Shown here one piece after another: positions 16,901 to 25,005 of a stretch of DNA of 64,000 bases. The stretch is from Streptomyces liliifuscus (GTDB lineage Bacteria; Actinomycetota; Actinomycetes; Streptomycetales; Streptomycetaceae): the NCBI RefSeq assembly GCF_016598615.1, contig NZ_CP066831.1, positions 6,014,001 through 6,078,000 on the forward strand. Reading direction: 5' to 3'. The first letter of the stretch is position 1. The number at the start of each line of letters is the position of its first letter. Below the pieces are notes generated by a model. The model had not been told where the DNA came from. It did no database searches and saw only the letters and a list, made by a program, of their open reading frames with translations. A program made the position numbers and the translations under genes.

Positions 16901-18070
16901 GGCCCCACGAACCCCGGCCCCACAGACCCGGACCCCACCGACATCGCCCTCCGCTGGTACATCGCCTCCGCCCGCCGGTGCGTACCGGCTCTGATCCCCG
17001 CCGGTGTCGACCGCGACAACCGGCTGGGTGCGACGACGGCCGAGCCGGAGGGCGCGGGCGCCGGAGACGGTGAGGCCGTGCCGTTCGCGTCGGCCGCCGA
17101 GGCCGTCGCCTGGGGGGACCGCGAGGTGGCGAACGTCGTCGCGCTCGTCGAGGGCCGCGCCGCCGCGTCCCCGCTGGTCCCCGTCCTCGTACGCGCCCTC
17201 TTCCCCTATCTGCAGCGCCGCGGCCGGCTGCGTGAGCTGGCGGTGCTCGGCCGGCGGGCGCTGACGGTGGCGCGGCGGCTCGGGGACGACGCCGCCGAGG
17301 CGATCGCGCTGTCCGACCTGGCGGGCCTCCACTTCATGCAGGGACACGCGGGCAAGGCGCTCGTCCTGACCGACCAGGCCCTCATCCGCTGGCGCGGCCT
17401 CGGCGTCGTCCCGCGCATCCAGCGCTGCCTCAACAACCGCGGGCTGCTGCTGGAGAGCCTGGGCCGGTACGTCGAGTGCGAACTCGCCCTGCGGGAAAGC
17501 CTGGAGCTGGCACGGGAGCTGGGCGACCTGGACGGCGAGGCCGTCGCCTACAGCAACCTCGGCAACCTCTACGAGCACTCCGATCCGCGCGCCGCCATCG
17601 ACTGGCACGAGCGGAGCCTCGCGCTCGGCGAGACCATGGGCGACTCCCGGGTCCGTGAGTCCGGGCACTGCAACATCGGGTACGCCCACCTCACACTCGG
17701 CGAACCGGCCCGTGCGCTGGAGCACTTCGACCGTGCCCTGAGCGTCTCGGACGGGGTCGACTGGCAGAGCGGCTCCCAGACCCGCCTCGGTCTCGTCCGT
17801 GCGCTCCGCGGCCTCGGCCGCACCGAGCGGGCCGCCCGAGAGTGCGCGCTGCTGCTGGCCCGCGCCGAACAGCGCGCCGACCGCTACACCGCCGGTCTCG
17901 CCCGGCACCAGCAGGGCCTGCTGCACCGGTCGGCGGGCCGCCCCGACGAGGCGTACGAGCAGTGGGAACTGGCCCTCGACGACCTGGACGGCACCGACAG
18001 CACGGTGTCCGACGAACTGCGGGAGCTACTGCTTATCCGCCTCAATGGGCCTTCCACACAGGGAAGTTGA
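13976..18070 (+). CDS. AfsR/SARP-family regulator (wHTH-BTAD, NB-ARC, TPR)
   Basis: 1364 residues. The GTG at 13976 has GGAAGAGG 7 nt upstream; an in-frame ATG at 13958 does not. Order: disordered Pro/Ser N-terminus (about 1-65), OmpR-type winged helix with LRFGLLGPTVVY (about 65-160), BTAD (about 165-310), a very long Ala/Gly/Ser/Thr linker (about 320-600), an NB-ARC ATPase with Walker A GMAGVGKSAL near 641 and Walker B TLLVLDDAV, a second short Gly/Pro/Thr repeat near 940-990, then TPR helices to the C-terminus. SARP activators of this size switch on secondary-metabolite or developmental genes in response to nucleotide binding. The target is unknown and no biosynthetic cluster lies directly beside it. 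Confidence 0.93.
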   Translation: MGGGQRSDRGAGLRRGRSPGAPGGPSPGAIPAPPEAPPEFSPDSPSESSPEPGSGGRSGPRSGLPLGLRFGLRFGLLGPTVVYDADGVPRPVSSAKGRVLLTALLLEPGRVVSVDVLKDALWGGTPPASAHASLQNHVTRLRRLLDDPDRLRSVPPGYQLRVSEGELDVRLFETRIGAARAAHARRDWERAVAEAVAALGLWRGTPLTGMPPGLGGLSLVQRLEEARLFALECRYEAELELARGMSDGDVRLSGLAGLAPELAALVAEFPLREAFHRQLMMVLHRTGRRAEALAVHRDLRRTLVRELGVEPGLTVREAHLEILRDEGSGAPTDSRADAGTGKGAPTETRLRLGTGVPAGAEIGAAGTAASTGAAASGETVASGGTEASAGATAPGVAATSAGAATSAGTVASAGTVASGGTEAPAGATAPGVAATSAGAATSAGTVASAGTVASGGTVASAGATAPGVAATSAGAATSAGTVASGGAAASAGAAASGESAVSAGAAAPGEAVASAEATACGEAVASAGRQFAGGDGVSAPLSAESASSRTDQRGADHQPSAEATRAALAGPAAPAAPPAPVIQAAPTPPGAPKEPALVPVPRPAQLPPAPLCFTGRAETIGRLRATLVPTGGGHPSVAVVSGMAGVGKSALGVQVAHGLRAEFPDAQLYVRLHGATPGVPPLTVGQALAALLRDLGVEPRGVPEHPDAASALLRSLLAPTRTLLVLDDAVNAAQVRPLLPAGPGCAVIVTSRSPLTALDGVTRFPLAPLSDEESAELLRAVSGRGGLDGTHPLVGLTGRLPLALRIVAARLAARQVLTPDALAGQLAASDGRLHHLEYDDLSVRRSLAVALDALRASDREADRDAARALRRIGALDLPTYGVPLLARLLGTDERRTEAALDRLVDVALLDETTYGRYAPHDLVRDFAREVAREATERGNPGRTDPGLTGSGPTDPGPTGSGPTDPGPTESSLTNSGPTNPGPTDPDPTDIALRWYIASARRCVPALIPAGVDRDNRLGATTAEPEGAGAGDGEAVPFASAAEAVAWGDREVANVVALVEGRAAASPLVPVLVRALFPYLQRRGRLRELAVLGRRALTVARRLGDDAAEAIALSDLAGLHFMQGHAGKALVLTDQALIRWRGLGVVPRIQRCLNNRGLLLESLGRYVECELALRESLELARELGDLDGEAVAYSNLGNLYEHSDPRAAIDWHERSLALGETMGDSRVRESGHCNIGYAHLTLGEPARALEHFDRALSVSDGVDWQSGSQTRLGLVRALRGLGRTERAARECALLLARAEQRADRYTAGLARHQQGLLHRSAGRPDEAYEQWELALDDLDGTDSTVSDELRELLLIRLNGPSTQGS
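15134..15457 (+). repeat. 108-bp higher-order tandem repeat in the regulator linker
   Basis: Three head-to-tail copies start at 15134, 15242 and 15350. Each copy is six degenerate 18-bp units encoding six-residue variants such as ASAGAT, APGVAA and TSAGTV. The first two copies are almost identical; the third diverges in its last two units. Looser 18-bp units extend to both sides (about 15060-15560). The repeat keeps the frame, so copy-number change would only alter linker length. Confidence 0.95.
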
Positions 18071-18122
18071 GCGGGTCTCATCGCGAACGGGCGGGGAGCG
18101 CTCCCACTTGGCCCCGCTCACT

Positions 18123-19835
18123 TCACTTCGCGTCCGCGTAACACTCCACCACCGCCGTCGTGAACGGAAACCGCACCGGCGTCTCCCCGAACGTCAGCCG
18201 CCCCGCCAGCTCCGCGGCCTCCCGGATGGCCTCGACCACGGTGTCGGCCTCCGCCGCCGGACAGTGCACCATCACCTCGTCGTGCTGGAAGAAGACCAGC
18301 TCGGCCGCCATGTCCCGGCAGGTGCGGCGGAGTGCGGCGAGTACGAGGAGGGTCCAGTCGGCGGCACTGCCCTGTACGACGAAGTTGCGCGCGAAGCGGC
18401 CCCTGGCACGGGAGTTGGTCGAGGCGTACCCCGGCACCCAGTCCTGGGCGTCCCCGGGCTCGGTGCCCTCGCCCGGCACGACGCCGACCTGCTCGCTCTC
18501 CGGAATCCCCGCCTCTTCCCCGGAGGAGTCCGACCCCGCCGCCGGAGGGCACGTCCGACCCAGCCAGGTCCGCACGAGCCGCCCCTCCTCGCCCTCCCGC
18601 GCCGCGTCGTCCACGTACGCCACCGCCTTGGGGAAGCGGCGGCGCAGCAGTGCGAGGTTCTTGAGGCCGTCGCCGGAGGTCTGGCCGTAGACCGCGCCGA
18701 GCACGGCGAGCTTGGCCTGTGCGCGGTCGCCGGAGAAGGCGCGGTCGGACACGGACTGGTAGAGGTCGGTCTCCCGCCCGGCGACCTCCATCAGGCCGGG
18801 GTCGCGGGAGATCGCGGCCAGCACCCGCGGCTCCATCTGGTCGGCGTCCGCGACGACGAGCCGCCAGCCGGGGTCGGCGACCGCGGCGCGACGGATGACC
18901 TTGGGGATCTGCAGCGCGCCCCCGCCGTTGGTCACCCAGCGCCCCGTGACCGTCCCGCCCGGCAGGTACTCCGGTCTGAACCGCCCGTCCCGCACCCAGT
19001 CCTGGAGCCACGACCAGCCGTGGGCGACCCAGATGCGGTACAGCTTCTTGTACTCGACGAGCGGCTTCACGGCCGGGTGGTCGATCGACTCGATCTCCCA
19101 GCGCCGAGTGGATCTGATCTTGATCCCGGCCTGCGCGAAGGCCTTGATGACATCGGCGGGCAGATCGGGCCGCACCCGTCTCCCGAACGCGGCCGACACC
19201 TCGTCCGTGAGCTCGGCGAGGCGGCGCGGCTCGCCCCCTCCCGTGTACCGCTCGCCCAGCAGTTCGTGCAGCACGTCCCGGTGCACGTCCGCGCTCCACG
19301 GCATCCCGGACGCGTTCATCTCGGTCGCCACGAGCATGCCCGCCGACTCGGCGGCCGTCAGCAGCCGCATCCGCCCGGGGTGCTCGGCCGCGTCGTGTCT
19401 TCGCTGCTGGTCCCCGTACACCTCGATGAGCTGTTCCAGCGGTACGTGGACGGGGCGGGGCTCGAAGAGGGAGGACTGCGAACCGGGCTCGGCGGAGCGC
19501 TGCGGGGGATCGGGCGGTACGGGACCGCCGCGCAGCCGGGCCAGGGCGGCGGCCGCCGAGCGGGGTTCGCCGAGCCGTCCCTCGTGGCCGAGGAGGAGGG
19601 TCTCGGCGGCCTCCATGTCGTAACACCGCTCCACGCGGACGCCCGCTTCGCGCAACCGCGGATAGACCTCGGCCGTCGCCCGCCACACCCAGCGCGTGAC
19701 GTCCGGCCGCGACCGTACGGACTCGGCGAGATCCGGCTCTCTCAGGACCGGTCCTGCGGGCAGCCCGTCGGGGCCGAGGGGGGCGAGCTCGGCGCCGCCG
19801 TCCTCGGCCGGCGCGAGAGCCCACCGGTCGGTCAT
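18123..19835 (-). CDS. Family-A DNA polymerase-like protein (bifunctional exonuclease/polymerase type)
   Basis: 570 residues, lacking the 5' nuclease domain of Pol I. The N-terminal about 120 residues resemble a reduced 3'-5' exonuclease fold, with no clear set of catalytic acidic residues. The polymerase part keeps motif A as VVADADQMEPR (Asp near 330), motif B as RAQAKLAVLGAVYGQ and motif C as FQHDEVM. In Pol I these are DYSxIELR, RxxxKxxxxGxxYG and VHDE, so the metal-binding aspartates are present. The start at 19835 is chosen because the protein begins MTDRWALAP; an upstream in-frame start adds 10 residues. The role is probably repair or damage-tolerance synthesis, which is inference. It is convergent with the SARP regulator. 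Confidence 0.88.
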   Translation of the reverse strand: MTDRWALAPAEDGGAELAPLGPDGLPAGPVLREPDLAESVRSRPDVTRWVWRATAEVYPRLREAGVRVERCYDMEAAETLLLGHEGRLGEPRSAAAALARLRGGPVPPDPPQRSAEPGSQSSLFEPRPVHVPLEQLIEVYGDQQRRHDAAEHPGRMRLLTAAESAGMLVATEMNASGMPWSADVHRDVLHELLGERYTGGGEPRRLAELTDEVSAAFGRRVRPDLPADVIKAFAQAGIKIRSTRRWEIESIDHPAVKPLVEYKKLYRIWVAHGWSWLQDWVRDGRFRPEYLPGGTVTGRWVTNGGGALQIPKVIRRAAVADPGWRLVVADADQMEPRVLAAISRDPGLMEVAGRETDLYQSVSDRAFSGDRAQAKLAVLGAVYGQTSGDGLKNLALLRRRFPKAVAYVDDAAREGEEGRLVRTWLGRTCPPAAGSDSSGEEAGIPESEQVGVVPGEGTEPGDAQDWVPGYASTNSRARGRFARNFVVQGSAADWTLLVLAALRRTCRDMAAELVFFQHDEVMVHCPAAEADTVVEAIREAAELAGRLTFGETPVRFPFTTAVVECYADAK

Positions 19836-19864
19836 GACTTCGAGTCTTGCAGGAGGGTCTGACA

Positions 19865-19900
19865 ACGGCCCTGAACTGCGCGTCTGCGGTTCAGGGCCGT
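19865..19900 (-). terminator. Terminator after ClpN-HTH gene
   Basis: A perfect 12-bp stem pairs 19865-19876 with 19889-19900 around a 12-nt loop. It lies 40 bp past the stop of the ClpN-HTH gene and before the polymerase-like gene on the same strand. Confidence 0.65.
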
Positions 19901-19940
19901 GTCCGGCACCGGGCGCACGAAGCGCCCCACCGTCGGTCGG

Positions 19941-20672
19941 TCAGTCCTCCTGGAGGGACTGCCGCACCTTCTCCAGCGCCTCCGCGAGGTTCGCCTCGGC
20001 CGCCGCCTTGTCGATGCCGAGTCCGCTGAGGAGGCCCGTGCCGGCCTCGTGCTCCAGCAGCGCGAGCAGGATGTGCTCGGTGCCGATGTAGTTGTGGCCC
20101 AGCCGGAGTGCCTCGCGGAAGGTGAGTTCGAGGCACTTCTTGGCGTTGCTGTCGAACGGGATGAGCGCGGGTACGTCCTCGGCGCTCGGCGGGAGGGCGG
20201 CCGTCGCGGCCTCGCGCACGGCGTCCAGGGTGACGCCCTGCGCGGTGATCGCCTTCGCCCCGAGGCCCTCCGGCTCGGAGATCAGGCCGAGGACCAGGTG
20301 CTCGGTACGGATCTGGTCGTTGCTCGCGGCCCTGGCCTTCTCCTGGGAGACCACCACGACGTTCCTGGCCCGTGGCGTGTACCGGCTGAAGCCCTGGCTG
20401 GGATCGAGGTCCGACTCCGCCTTCGGCACGAACCGCTTCTGGGCCGCCTGCCGGGTGACCCCCATGCTCCTGCCGATGTCCGTCCAGGACGCGCCCGAAC
20501 GCCGGGCCTGGTCCACGAAGTGACCGATCAGATGGTCGGCCACGTCGCCGAGGTGGTCCGCCGCGATCACCGCGTCCTGGAGTTGGTCGAGAGCGTCGTC
20601 GTGGACTTTCTTGATGGCCTCGATCAGATCGTCGAGGCGTACGGAGGTGGTGGCGCGTGGATTCGTGGTCAT
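19941..20672 (-). CDS. HTH - Clp N-domain protein
   Basis: 243 residues. The N-terminal 90 or so contain a helix-turn-helix-like segment (SWTDIGRSMGVTRQAAQKRF). Two Clp N-terminal repeats follow (ARNVVVVSQEKA...IRTEHLVLGL and ...LGHNYIGTEHILLALL), the substrate/adaptor-binding fold of ClpA/ClpC. No AAA+ domain is present, so it is not a Clp ATPase. It could be a DNA-binding regulator that senses Clp clients or docks to ClpC. The promoter carries two perfect inverted repeats and the mRNA appears leaderless, which suggests autoregulation. It diverges from the DUF2786 gene. Confidence 0.85.
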   Translation of the reverse strand: MTTNPRATTSVRLDDLIEAIKKVHDDALDQLQDAVIAADHLGDVADHLIGHFVDQARRSGASWTDIGRSMGVTRQAAQKRFVPKAESDLDPSQGFSRYTPRARNVVVVSQEKARAASNDQIRTEHLVLGLISEPEGLGAKAITAQGVTLDAVREAATAALPPSAEDVPALIPFDSNAKKCLELTFREALRLGHNYIGTEHILLALLEHEAGTGLLSGLGIDKAAAEANLAEALEKVRQSLQED

Positions 20673-20722
20673 GTGTCAACCGTAGGTTGACAGTAAATGG
20701 GTGTCAACCCCGAGTTGACACC
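20672..20722 (-). promoter_or_regulatory. Promoter with two perfect TGTCAAC-N5-GTTGACA operators
   Basis: Reading the minus strand, the -35 TTGACA (20707-20702) and -10 TACGGT (20684-20679) are separated by exactly 17 nt, and the A of the ATG at 20672 is the seventh base after the -10, so transcripts should be leaderless. Operator 1 (20674-20692) covers the -10 and start point; operator 2 (20700-20722, 9-bp arms) covers the -35. Centres are 28 bp apart. The best guess is repression by the encoded HTH protein. Confidence 0.85.
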
Positions 20723-20786
20723 TGCCGTACCGACCCCACCCCGACGCGCGAAACGATCGAGGAATGACGCGTGACACGATCGGGGA

Positions 20787-21938
20787 ATGAGCAGTACGCC
20801 CAGCACCGTGGAGCGCGCCTTCGAGGCCGCCCTCTACGCCGATTCCGACGCGGCCCTCGACACCGGCGCCTCGCTCCTCGCCTCCGACCCCGCCTCCGAC
20901 ACCGAACTGGCCCGCCGCGGCGCGGAGTTCGTCGAGGGAGCCTGGCGGCGCGGCTGGCAGCCCGCCGATGTCGTACGGATCGTGCGCCGCGAGCTGGACG
21001 AGACGCACGTACGCCTGGTGTCGGCGCTGATCCTCGACGAGAGCGGCCGGAATCGGCAGCCGCGCGGCCCGCGCTGGACGGCACAGCTCGAAGAGCTGAC
21101 CGCCGAGGCGGCCGGGACGAAGGCACCCCGCACCGAACCCCGCACCGACCGCTTCTCGTACGCCACCGCCGTACTCGGGCTGTACCGGCTGCTGCTCCGC
21201 CTGCCCTCCATCGAGCCGTTGGACGTGGACGCGCCCAAGGGGGCGGCCGGTGCCCCGAAGGACTCCCGCATGCTCACCCGAATCCGCGCGCTGCTCGCCA
21301 AGGCCGAGGCGACCGGGTTCCCGGAGGAGGCGGAGGCGCTGAGCGCCAAGGCGCAGGAGCTGATGGCGCGGCACAGCATCGACGAGGCGCTGCTGGCGGC
21401 CCGTACACACGCCAAGGACGCGCCCGGCGCCTGCCGCATCGGCGTCGACCCGCCCTACGAGACGGCCAAGGCGGTACTCCTCGACGCGGTGTCCGGGGCC
21501 AACCGCTGCCGGGCGGTGTGGAACGAGGCCCTCGGCTTCTCGACCGTCGTCGGCTTCGAACCCGACCTGGAGGCCGTCGAACTCCTCTACACCTCGCTCC
21601 TCGTGCAGGCCACCGCCGCGATGACGAAGGCGGAGGCGGCACAGCGGGCGGGCGGCAGGAAGCGTACGAAGTCCTTCCGGCAGTCCTTCCTCGCCGCGTA
21701 CGCCCATCGCATCGGCGACCGGCTGGCGGAGGCGGCGGAGGGGCAAGTGACGGTTTCCGAGGGGGAGTCGCTGCCGGTTCTGGCGGCCCGGGACGTGGCG
21801 GTCACGGACGAGACCGAGCGGATGTTCCCGGCGACCGTCACGACCAGGCTGCGCGGGGTCAACGACGCGGCCGGCTGGGAGGAAGGAGCCGCCGCGGCGG
21901 ACCGCGCCCAGGTGAGGGCACGGCCGCCGCTGAGGTGA
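20787..21938 (+). CDS. DUF2786 domain protein
   Basis: 383 residues. The DUF2786 core is the segment MLTRIRALLAKAEATGFPEEAEALSAKAQELMARHSID near residues 160-200, a helical motif found in bacterial and phage proteins of unknown role. The C-terminal half is helical with a basic stretch (GGRKRTKSF). The gene diverges from the ClpN-HTH gene, whose distal operator is 65 bp upstream, so they may share control. GGGGA lies directly against the ATG. An 8-codon ORF starting at 20764 ends in an ATGA overlap with this start, inside an imperfect duplication of the start region. Confidence 0.8.
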   Translation: MSSTPSTVERAFEAALYADSDAALDTGASLLASDPASDTELARRGAEFVEGAWRRGWQPADVVRIVRRELDETHVRLVSALILDESGRNRQPRGPRWTAQLEELTAEAAGTKAPRTEPRTDRFSYATAVLGLYRLLLRLPSIEPLDVDAPKGAAGAPKDSRMLTRIRALLAKAEATGFPEEAEALSAKAQELMARHSIDEALLAARTHAKDAPGACRIGVDPPYETAKAVLLDAVSGANRCRAVWNEALGFSTVVGFEPDLEAVELLYTSLLVQATAAMTKAEAAQRAGGRKRTKSFRQSFLAAYAHRIGDRLAEAAEGQVTVSEGESLPVLAARDVAVTDETERMFPATVTTRLRGVNDAAGWEEGAAAADRAQVRARPPLR

Positions 21939-21976
21939 CCCGGACGGATCCGGGGCGGTGGTTCGGGGCCGGAGGC

Positions 21977-22531
21977 TCAGTCGCCGGCGCGCTGGAACGG
22001 GCTCACCGAGGCGTCCGGCTCGCTCTCGCTCCGCAGCGCGACCTCGCCGTACTTCCAGGGGAAGGACAGGTCGGCGCCCGCGCCGGGCAGGCCGAACTTC
22101 ACGGTCTTCACGGCGGCACCCTTCGTCGCGTCGCCCGCGGGCCCTCGTACGTACGTGATCGTGAAGGCGGTGGTCTCGTCCGGCTTGAGGGTCAGCTTCT
22201 CCGGCTTCGCGGAGTCCTCCGGGGTCAGCGACCAGGTGGTGCCGCCCGCGGTCAGGTCGACGCGGGGGAAGCCCTCCAGGGTGCAGTCGCCGCCGGAGCG
22301 GTTGGTGAGGGTGACGGAGACGCTCCCGGTGTCACCGGCGGCCGGGGCCTCGCTCGCGGCGACCTCCTGCCCGACCTGGTCGGCCTCGCACGCGGTGGAA
22401 CCGGCGGGGGACGCCGAGTTGTCGGCCTTCTTGGTCCCCTCGTCACCGCTGCCGCCGTCGCCGCATGCGGTCAGGGTGAGGGCCGCCACGAGGGCGGTGA
22501 GTGCGGAGACGGCTATGGGTAGGGCGCGCAT
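21977..22531 (-). CDS. DUF4232 lipoprotein
   Basis: 184 residues with a type II signal peptide (MRALPIAVSALTALVAALTLTAC, lipobox LTAC, Cys23), a short charged Ser/Gly linker and a DUF4232 beta-sandwich (VSVTLTNRSGGDCTLEGFP, then ALR near the end). The family is common in Streptomyces as surface lipoproteins of unknown role. Two further Cys in the mature part could form a disulfide. It is convergent with the DUF2786 gene and divergent from the FUSC gene. Confidence 0.85.
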   Translation of the reverse strand: MRALPIAVSALTALVAALTLTACGDGGSGDEGTKKADNSASPAGSTACEADQVGQEVAASEAPAAGDTGSVSVTLTNRSGGDCTLEGFPRVDLTAGGTTWSLTPEDSAKPEKLTLKPDETTAFTITYVRGPAGDATKGAAVKTVKFGLPGAGADLSFPWKYGEVALRSESEPDASVSPFQRAGD

Positions 22532-22665
22532 GGCTTACCTCTGACTTCCGGGACCTGCTTCTGGGTCCGGCTTGCGGGGACTTCGGGTGCGTGGCGGTGC
22601 TCGTAGATCATCGGTCATCGGTATCGGTCACCGGTATCGGCCATCGCGCGGCGTACGCTGGCGCG

Positions 22666-24909
22666 GTGAGCTGGCGACGGGCGCTGAAGGACACCGCTCG
22701 CTCCGGCATCGCCGTCGAGAGGAAGCGGCTCGAACCGCTCATCGCGGTGCGCGGAGCCGCGGGACTCGCGATCGTCATCGCGCTGAGCCTGTGGCTCTTC
22801 GGCCCCGCGGCCGCCGCGAGTTCGGCGTTCGGGGCGTTCCAGGCGGCCATCGCGACGTTCCAGCGCAGCTGGCGCCCCCGCCCCGAACTGGCCATCGCCT
22901 CCGGTACGAGCCTCGCCGTGTCCACGTTCCTCGGCTACCTCACCATCTCCAAGGAACCGCTCTTCCTCGCGCTCCTCGTGGTGTGGACCTTCGCCGCCGG
23001 GATGAGCTGGGCCGCGGGCCCGACCATTGGCCTGATCGCCTCCTCGAACGTGGCGATCATGCTGGTGACGGTCACCCTGCCGACCTCCGTCGCCCAGGCC
23101 GCGGGCCACGCCGCGATGATGATCGTGGGCGGCCTGGTGCAGGCGGCGCTGATCGTCCTGTTCCCCGTACGACGCTGGGGTGCCCACCGGGACGCGCTCG
23201 CCGACGCGCTGGCGGCCGAGGCGGACTACGCGCGCCGGCTGCGGCACGACCCGGTCGCGTCCTTCGACCCGCAGCCCCTGATGGAGGCGCGCAACGCGGC
23301 CGCCGTCACCCCGCGCCAGGCCCGCCGCCGCCCCGCCGAACTCCATGGCGCCCGCGGCGTCGCCGAACGCATCCGCCCGGTCCTCGCCTCCCTCGCCGAC
23401 CCCACGATGGGCGTCCCGGCCGAGGGCCCGGCCCGCGACCGCGTCCGCGAACTCCTCGCCTCCGCGGCCGCCCTCCTCGACGCCGCGGCCCACGCCATCC
23501 GCCACGGCGAACCCGTCTCCGTCCCACCGGCAGCCCTGGCCACCTTCCGCACCCCGGACACCGGCAGCATCCTCACCGGAGCCCCCTACCGAGCGATGAC
23601 CCGCCTCAGCACCCTCCTCCAGGACGTGGTGGAAACAGCGGGGGGCACCCCAGCCCCGTCAGGGGCGCGGGGAACTGCGCGCTCAGCCGAGAACGACGGT
23701 CAGTCGACATCGGGCCGAGCCCCAACCCACCCAGGGGCGCGGGGAACTGCGCGACCAGCCCCCACGACCCGCAGCCGATCCACGACCCGCAGTCGCCCCA
23801 CCTTCTTCGCCCTCATCCCCAAAGCGCTCAAAGCCATGCGCACCCAACTCCACCGCGGCTCCCCCATCACCCGCCACGCCACCCGCGTATCCGCAGTGGC
23901 GGCCACCGGCTACATCCTCGGCACCTGGCTCCCCCTCGGCCACGGCTACTGGGCCCCCCTGACCTCGGTCATGGTCATGCGCCCGGACTTCTCCCAGACC
24001 TACAGCCGGGCCGTGGCACGCCTGGCCGGCACGGTCATCGGCGTGGCCGTGGCCACAGGCGTGGTACAGGCGGCGACCCCCGGCACGCTCCAGTCCGGCA
24101 CACTCGCCGTGACGAGCGCCGCGCTCATGTACCTCCTCATGCGCACGGGCCAGTTCGCGACCCAGGCCTGCATCGCCGCGTACGTCGTCTTCCTGCTCGG
24201 CATGGGCGGCGAGGAGTGGACCCAGACCGTTCCCGAACGCGTCCTGCTCACCCTCATGGGCGGATTCCTGGCGATGCTGGCGTACGCCGTCTACCCGGCC
24301 TGGGAGACCCCGCGCCTGCGCACCCGCCTCGCGGACTGGCTGGCCGCGCAGGGCCCGTACGCCGCCGCGGTCTTCGGCTCGTACGCGGACCCGTCCGCGA
24401 GCAACGCCCTAGACGTCCGCGGTGCCCTGCTCACCGCCCGTACCGCCCGCGCGGCCTGGCACGCGGCGGTGGCCCGCGCCACCGCCGAACCGGTCCGCCA
24501 CCGCGGCCTCTCCCGCACGGCGGCCGACGACGCCGAGGACGCGCTCGCCCAGCTCGGCCGCGTGGCCATGCTCCTGGAGGCCCACCTCCCGGAACGCGGC
24601 GCGACCCCCGTACCGCCCGCCGCCCGCTTCGCCGACGCCCTGCGCGAGTCCACCCACCAGGGCGCGAAGGCCATCCGCGAACGCCGGGTCCCCACCTGGG
24701 ACGCGGTACGCGAGGCCCTGGACGCCTGGGAGACCGAGAACCCCGAGAACGCCGACAAGGTCGTACGCAACACCGCGACCCTCGTCCTCGACACCCTCAC
24801 CGAGCTCTCCGAGGCCCTCGACACGGCCGTACCGCCCATGACGCTCGACGGAACGGCCCCCGAAAAGCCGGACGGGCCGCGAAACCCGAAGGATTCCGCG
24901 ACCCGCTGA
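22666..24909 (+). CDS. FUSC-family membrane protein (aromatic acid exporter-like)
   Basis: About 747 residues. It has a first cluster of hydrophobic helices (about 25-175), a soluble helical region, and a second membrane cluster (about 400-540) containing the FUSC signature region LPLGHGYWAPLTSVMVMRP. A long helical cytosolic tail follows. FUSC proteins resemble AaeB/YccS efflux subunits; the substrate is unknown. The GTG at 22666 is 6 nt after a TACGCT -10 box with no Shine-Dalgarno sequence, so it is probably leaderless. Upstream (22611-22648) is a short triplicated CGGTCAYCGGTAT-like repeat. Two copies of the GC-rich genomic repeat are fused in frame into the inter-domain linker. Confidence 0.85.
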   Translation: MSWRRALKDTARSGIAVERKRLEPLIAVRGAAGLAIVIALSLWLFGPAAAASSAFGAFQAAIATFQRSWRPRPELAIASGTSLAVSTFLGYLTISKEPLFLALLVVWTFAAGMSWAAGPTIGLIASSNVAIMLVTVTLPTSVAQAAGHAAMMIVGGLVQAALIVLFPVRRWGAHRDALADALAAEADYARRLRHDPVASFDPQPLMEARNAAAVTPRQARRRPAELHGARGVAERIRPVLASLADPTMGVPAEGPARDRVRELLASAAALLDAAAHAIRHGEPVSVPPAALATFRTPDTGSILTGAPYRAMTRLSTLLQDVVETAGGTPAPSGARGTARSAENDGQSTSGRAPTHPGARGTARPAPTTRSRSTTRSRPTFFALIPKALKAMRTQLHRGSPITRHATRVSAVAATGYILGTWLPLGHGYWAPLTSVMVMRPDFSQTYSRAVARLAGTVIGVAVATGVVQAATPGTLQSGTLAVTSAALMYLLMRTGQFATQACIAAYVVFLLGMGGEEWTQTVPERVLLTLMGGFLAMLAYAVYPAWETPRLRTRLADWLAAQGPYAAAVFGSYADPSASNALDVRGALLTARTARAAWHAAVARATAEPVRHRGLSRTAADDAEDALAQLGRVAMLLEAHLPERGATPVPPAARFADALRESTHQGAKAIRERRVPTWDAVREALDAWETENPENADKVVRNTATLVLDTLTELSEALDTAVPPMTLDGTAPEKPDGPRNPKDSATR
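23661..23760 (+). repeat. Two intragenic copies of the GGCGCGGGGAACTGCGCG repeat
   Basis: Copies at 23661-23687 and 23733-23760 share a core of about 26 bp (aggggcgcggggaactgcgc followed by g-N-YCAGCC). In the FUSC frame each reads GARGTAR. Four more copies occur in this window, all intergenic: 28402-28419 (reverse), 44714-44741, 48781-48805 and 55015-55034 (reverse). Confidence 0.9.
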
Positions 24910-24935
24910 GTGAGCCGCCGACGCGAGCCGACGCG

Positions 24936-24983
24936 ATGTGAACCGGCGTGCCGTGCGCCATGTGAACCGGCGTGACGCGCGCC
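24936..24983 (+). repeat. 24-bp direct repeat, two copies
   Basis: The 15-mer ATGTGAACCGGCGTG occurs at 24936 and 24960, giving a 24-bp tandem unit between the convergent FUSC and lipoprotein genes. No function is visible. Confidence 0.7.
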
Positions 24984-25005
24984 GGGCGTGACGTGAAACG
25001 GAGCC

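Noticed and set aside
17799..19862. 687-codon plus-strand frame
   Set aside because: Covers the family-A polymerase on the minus strand and the end of the regulator; no domains.
22572..24941. 789-codon frame overlapping the FUSC gene
   Set aside because: Arg/Pro-rich out-of-frame reading of the membrane protein.
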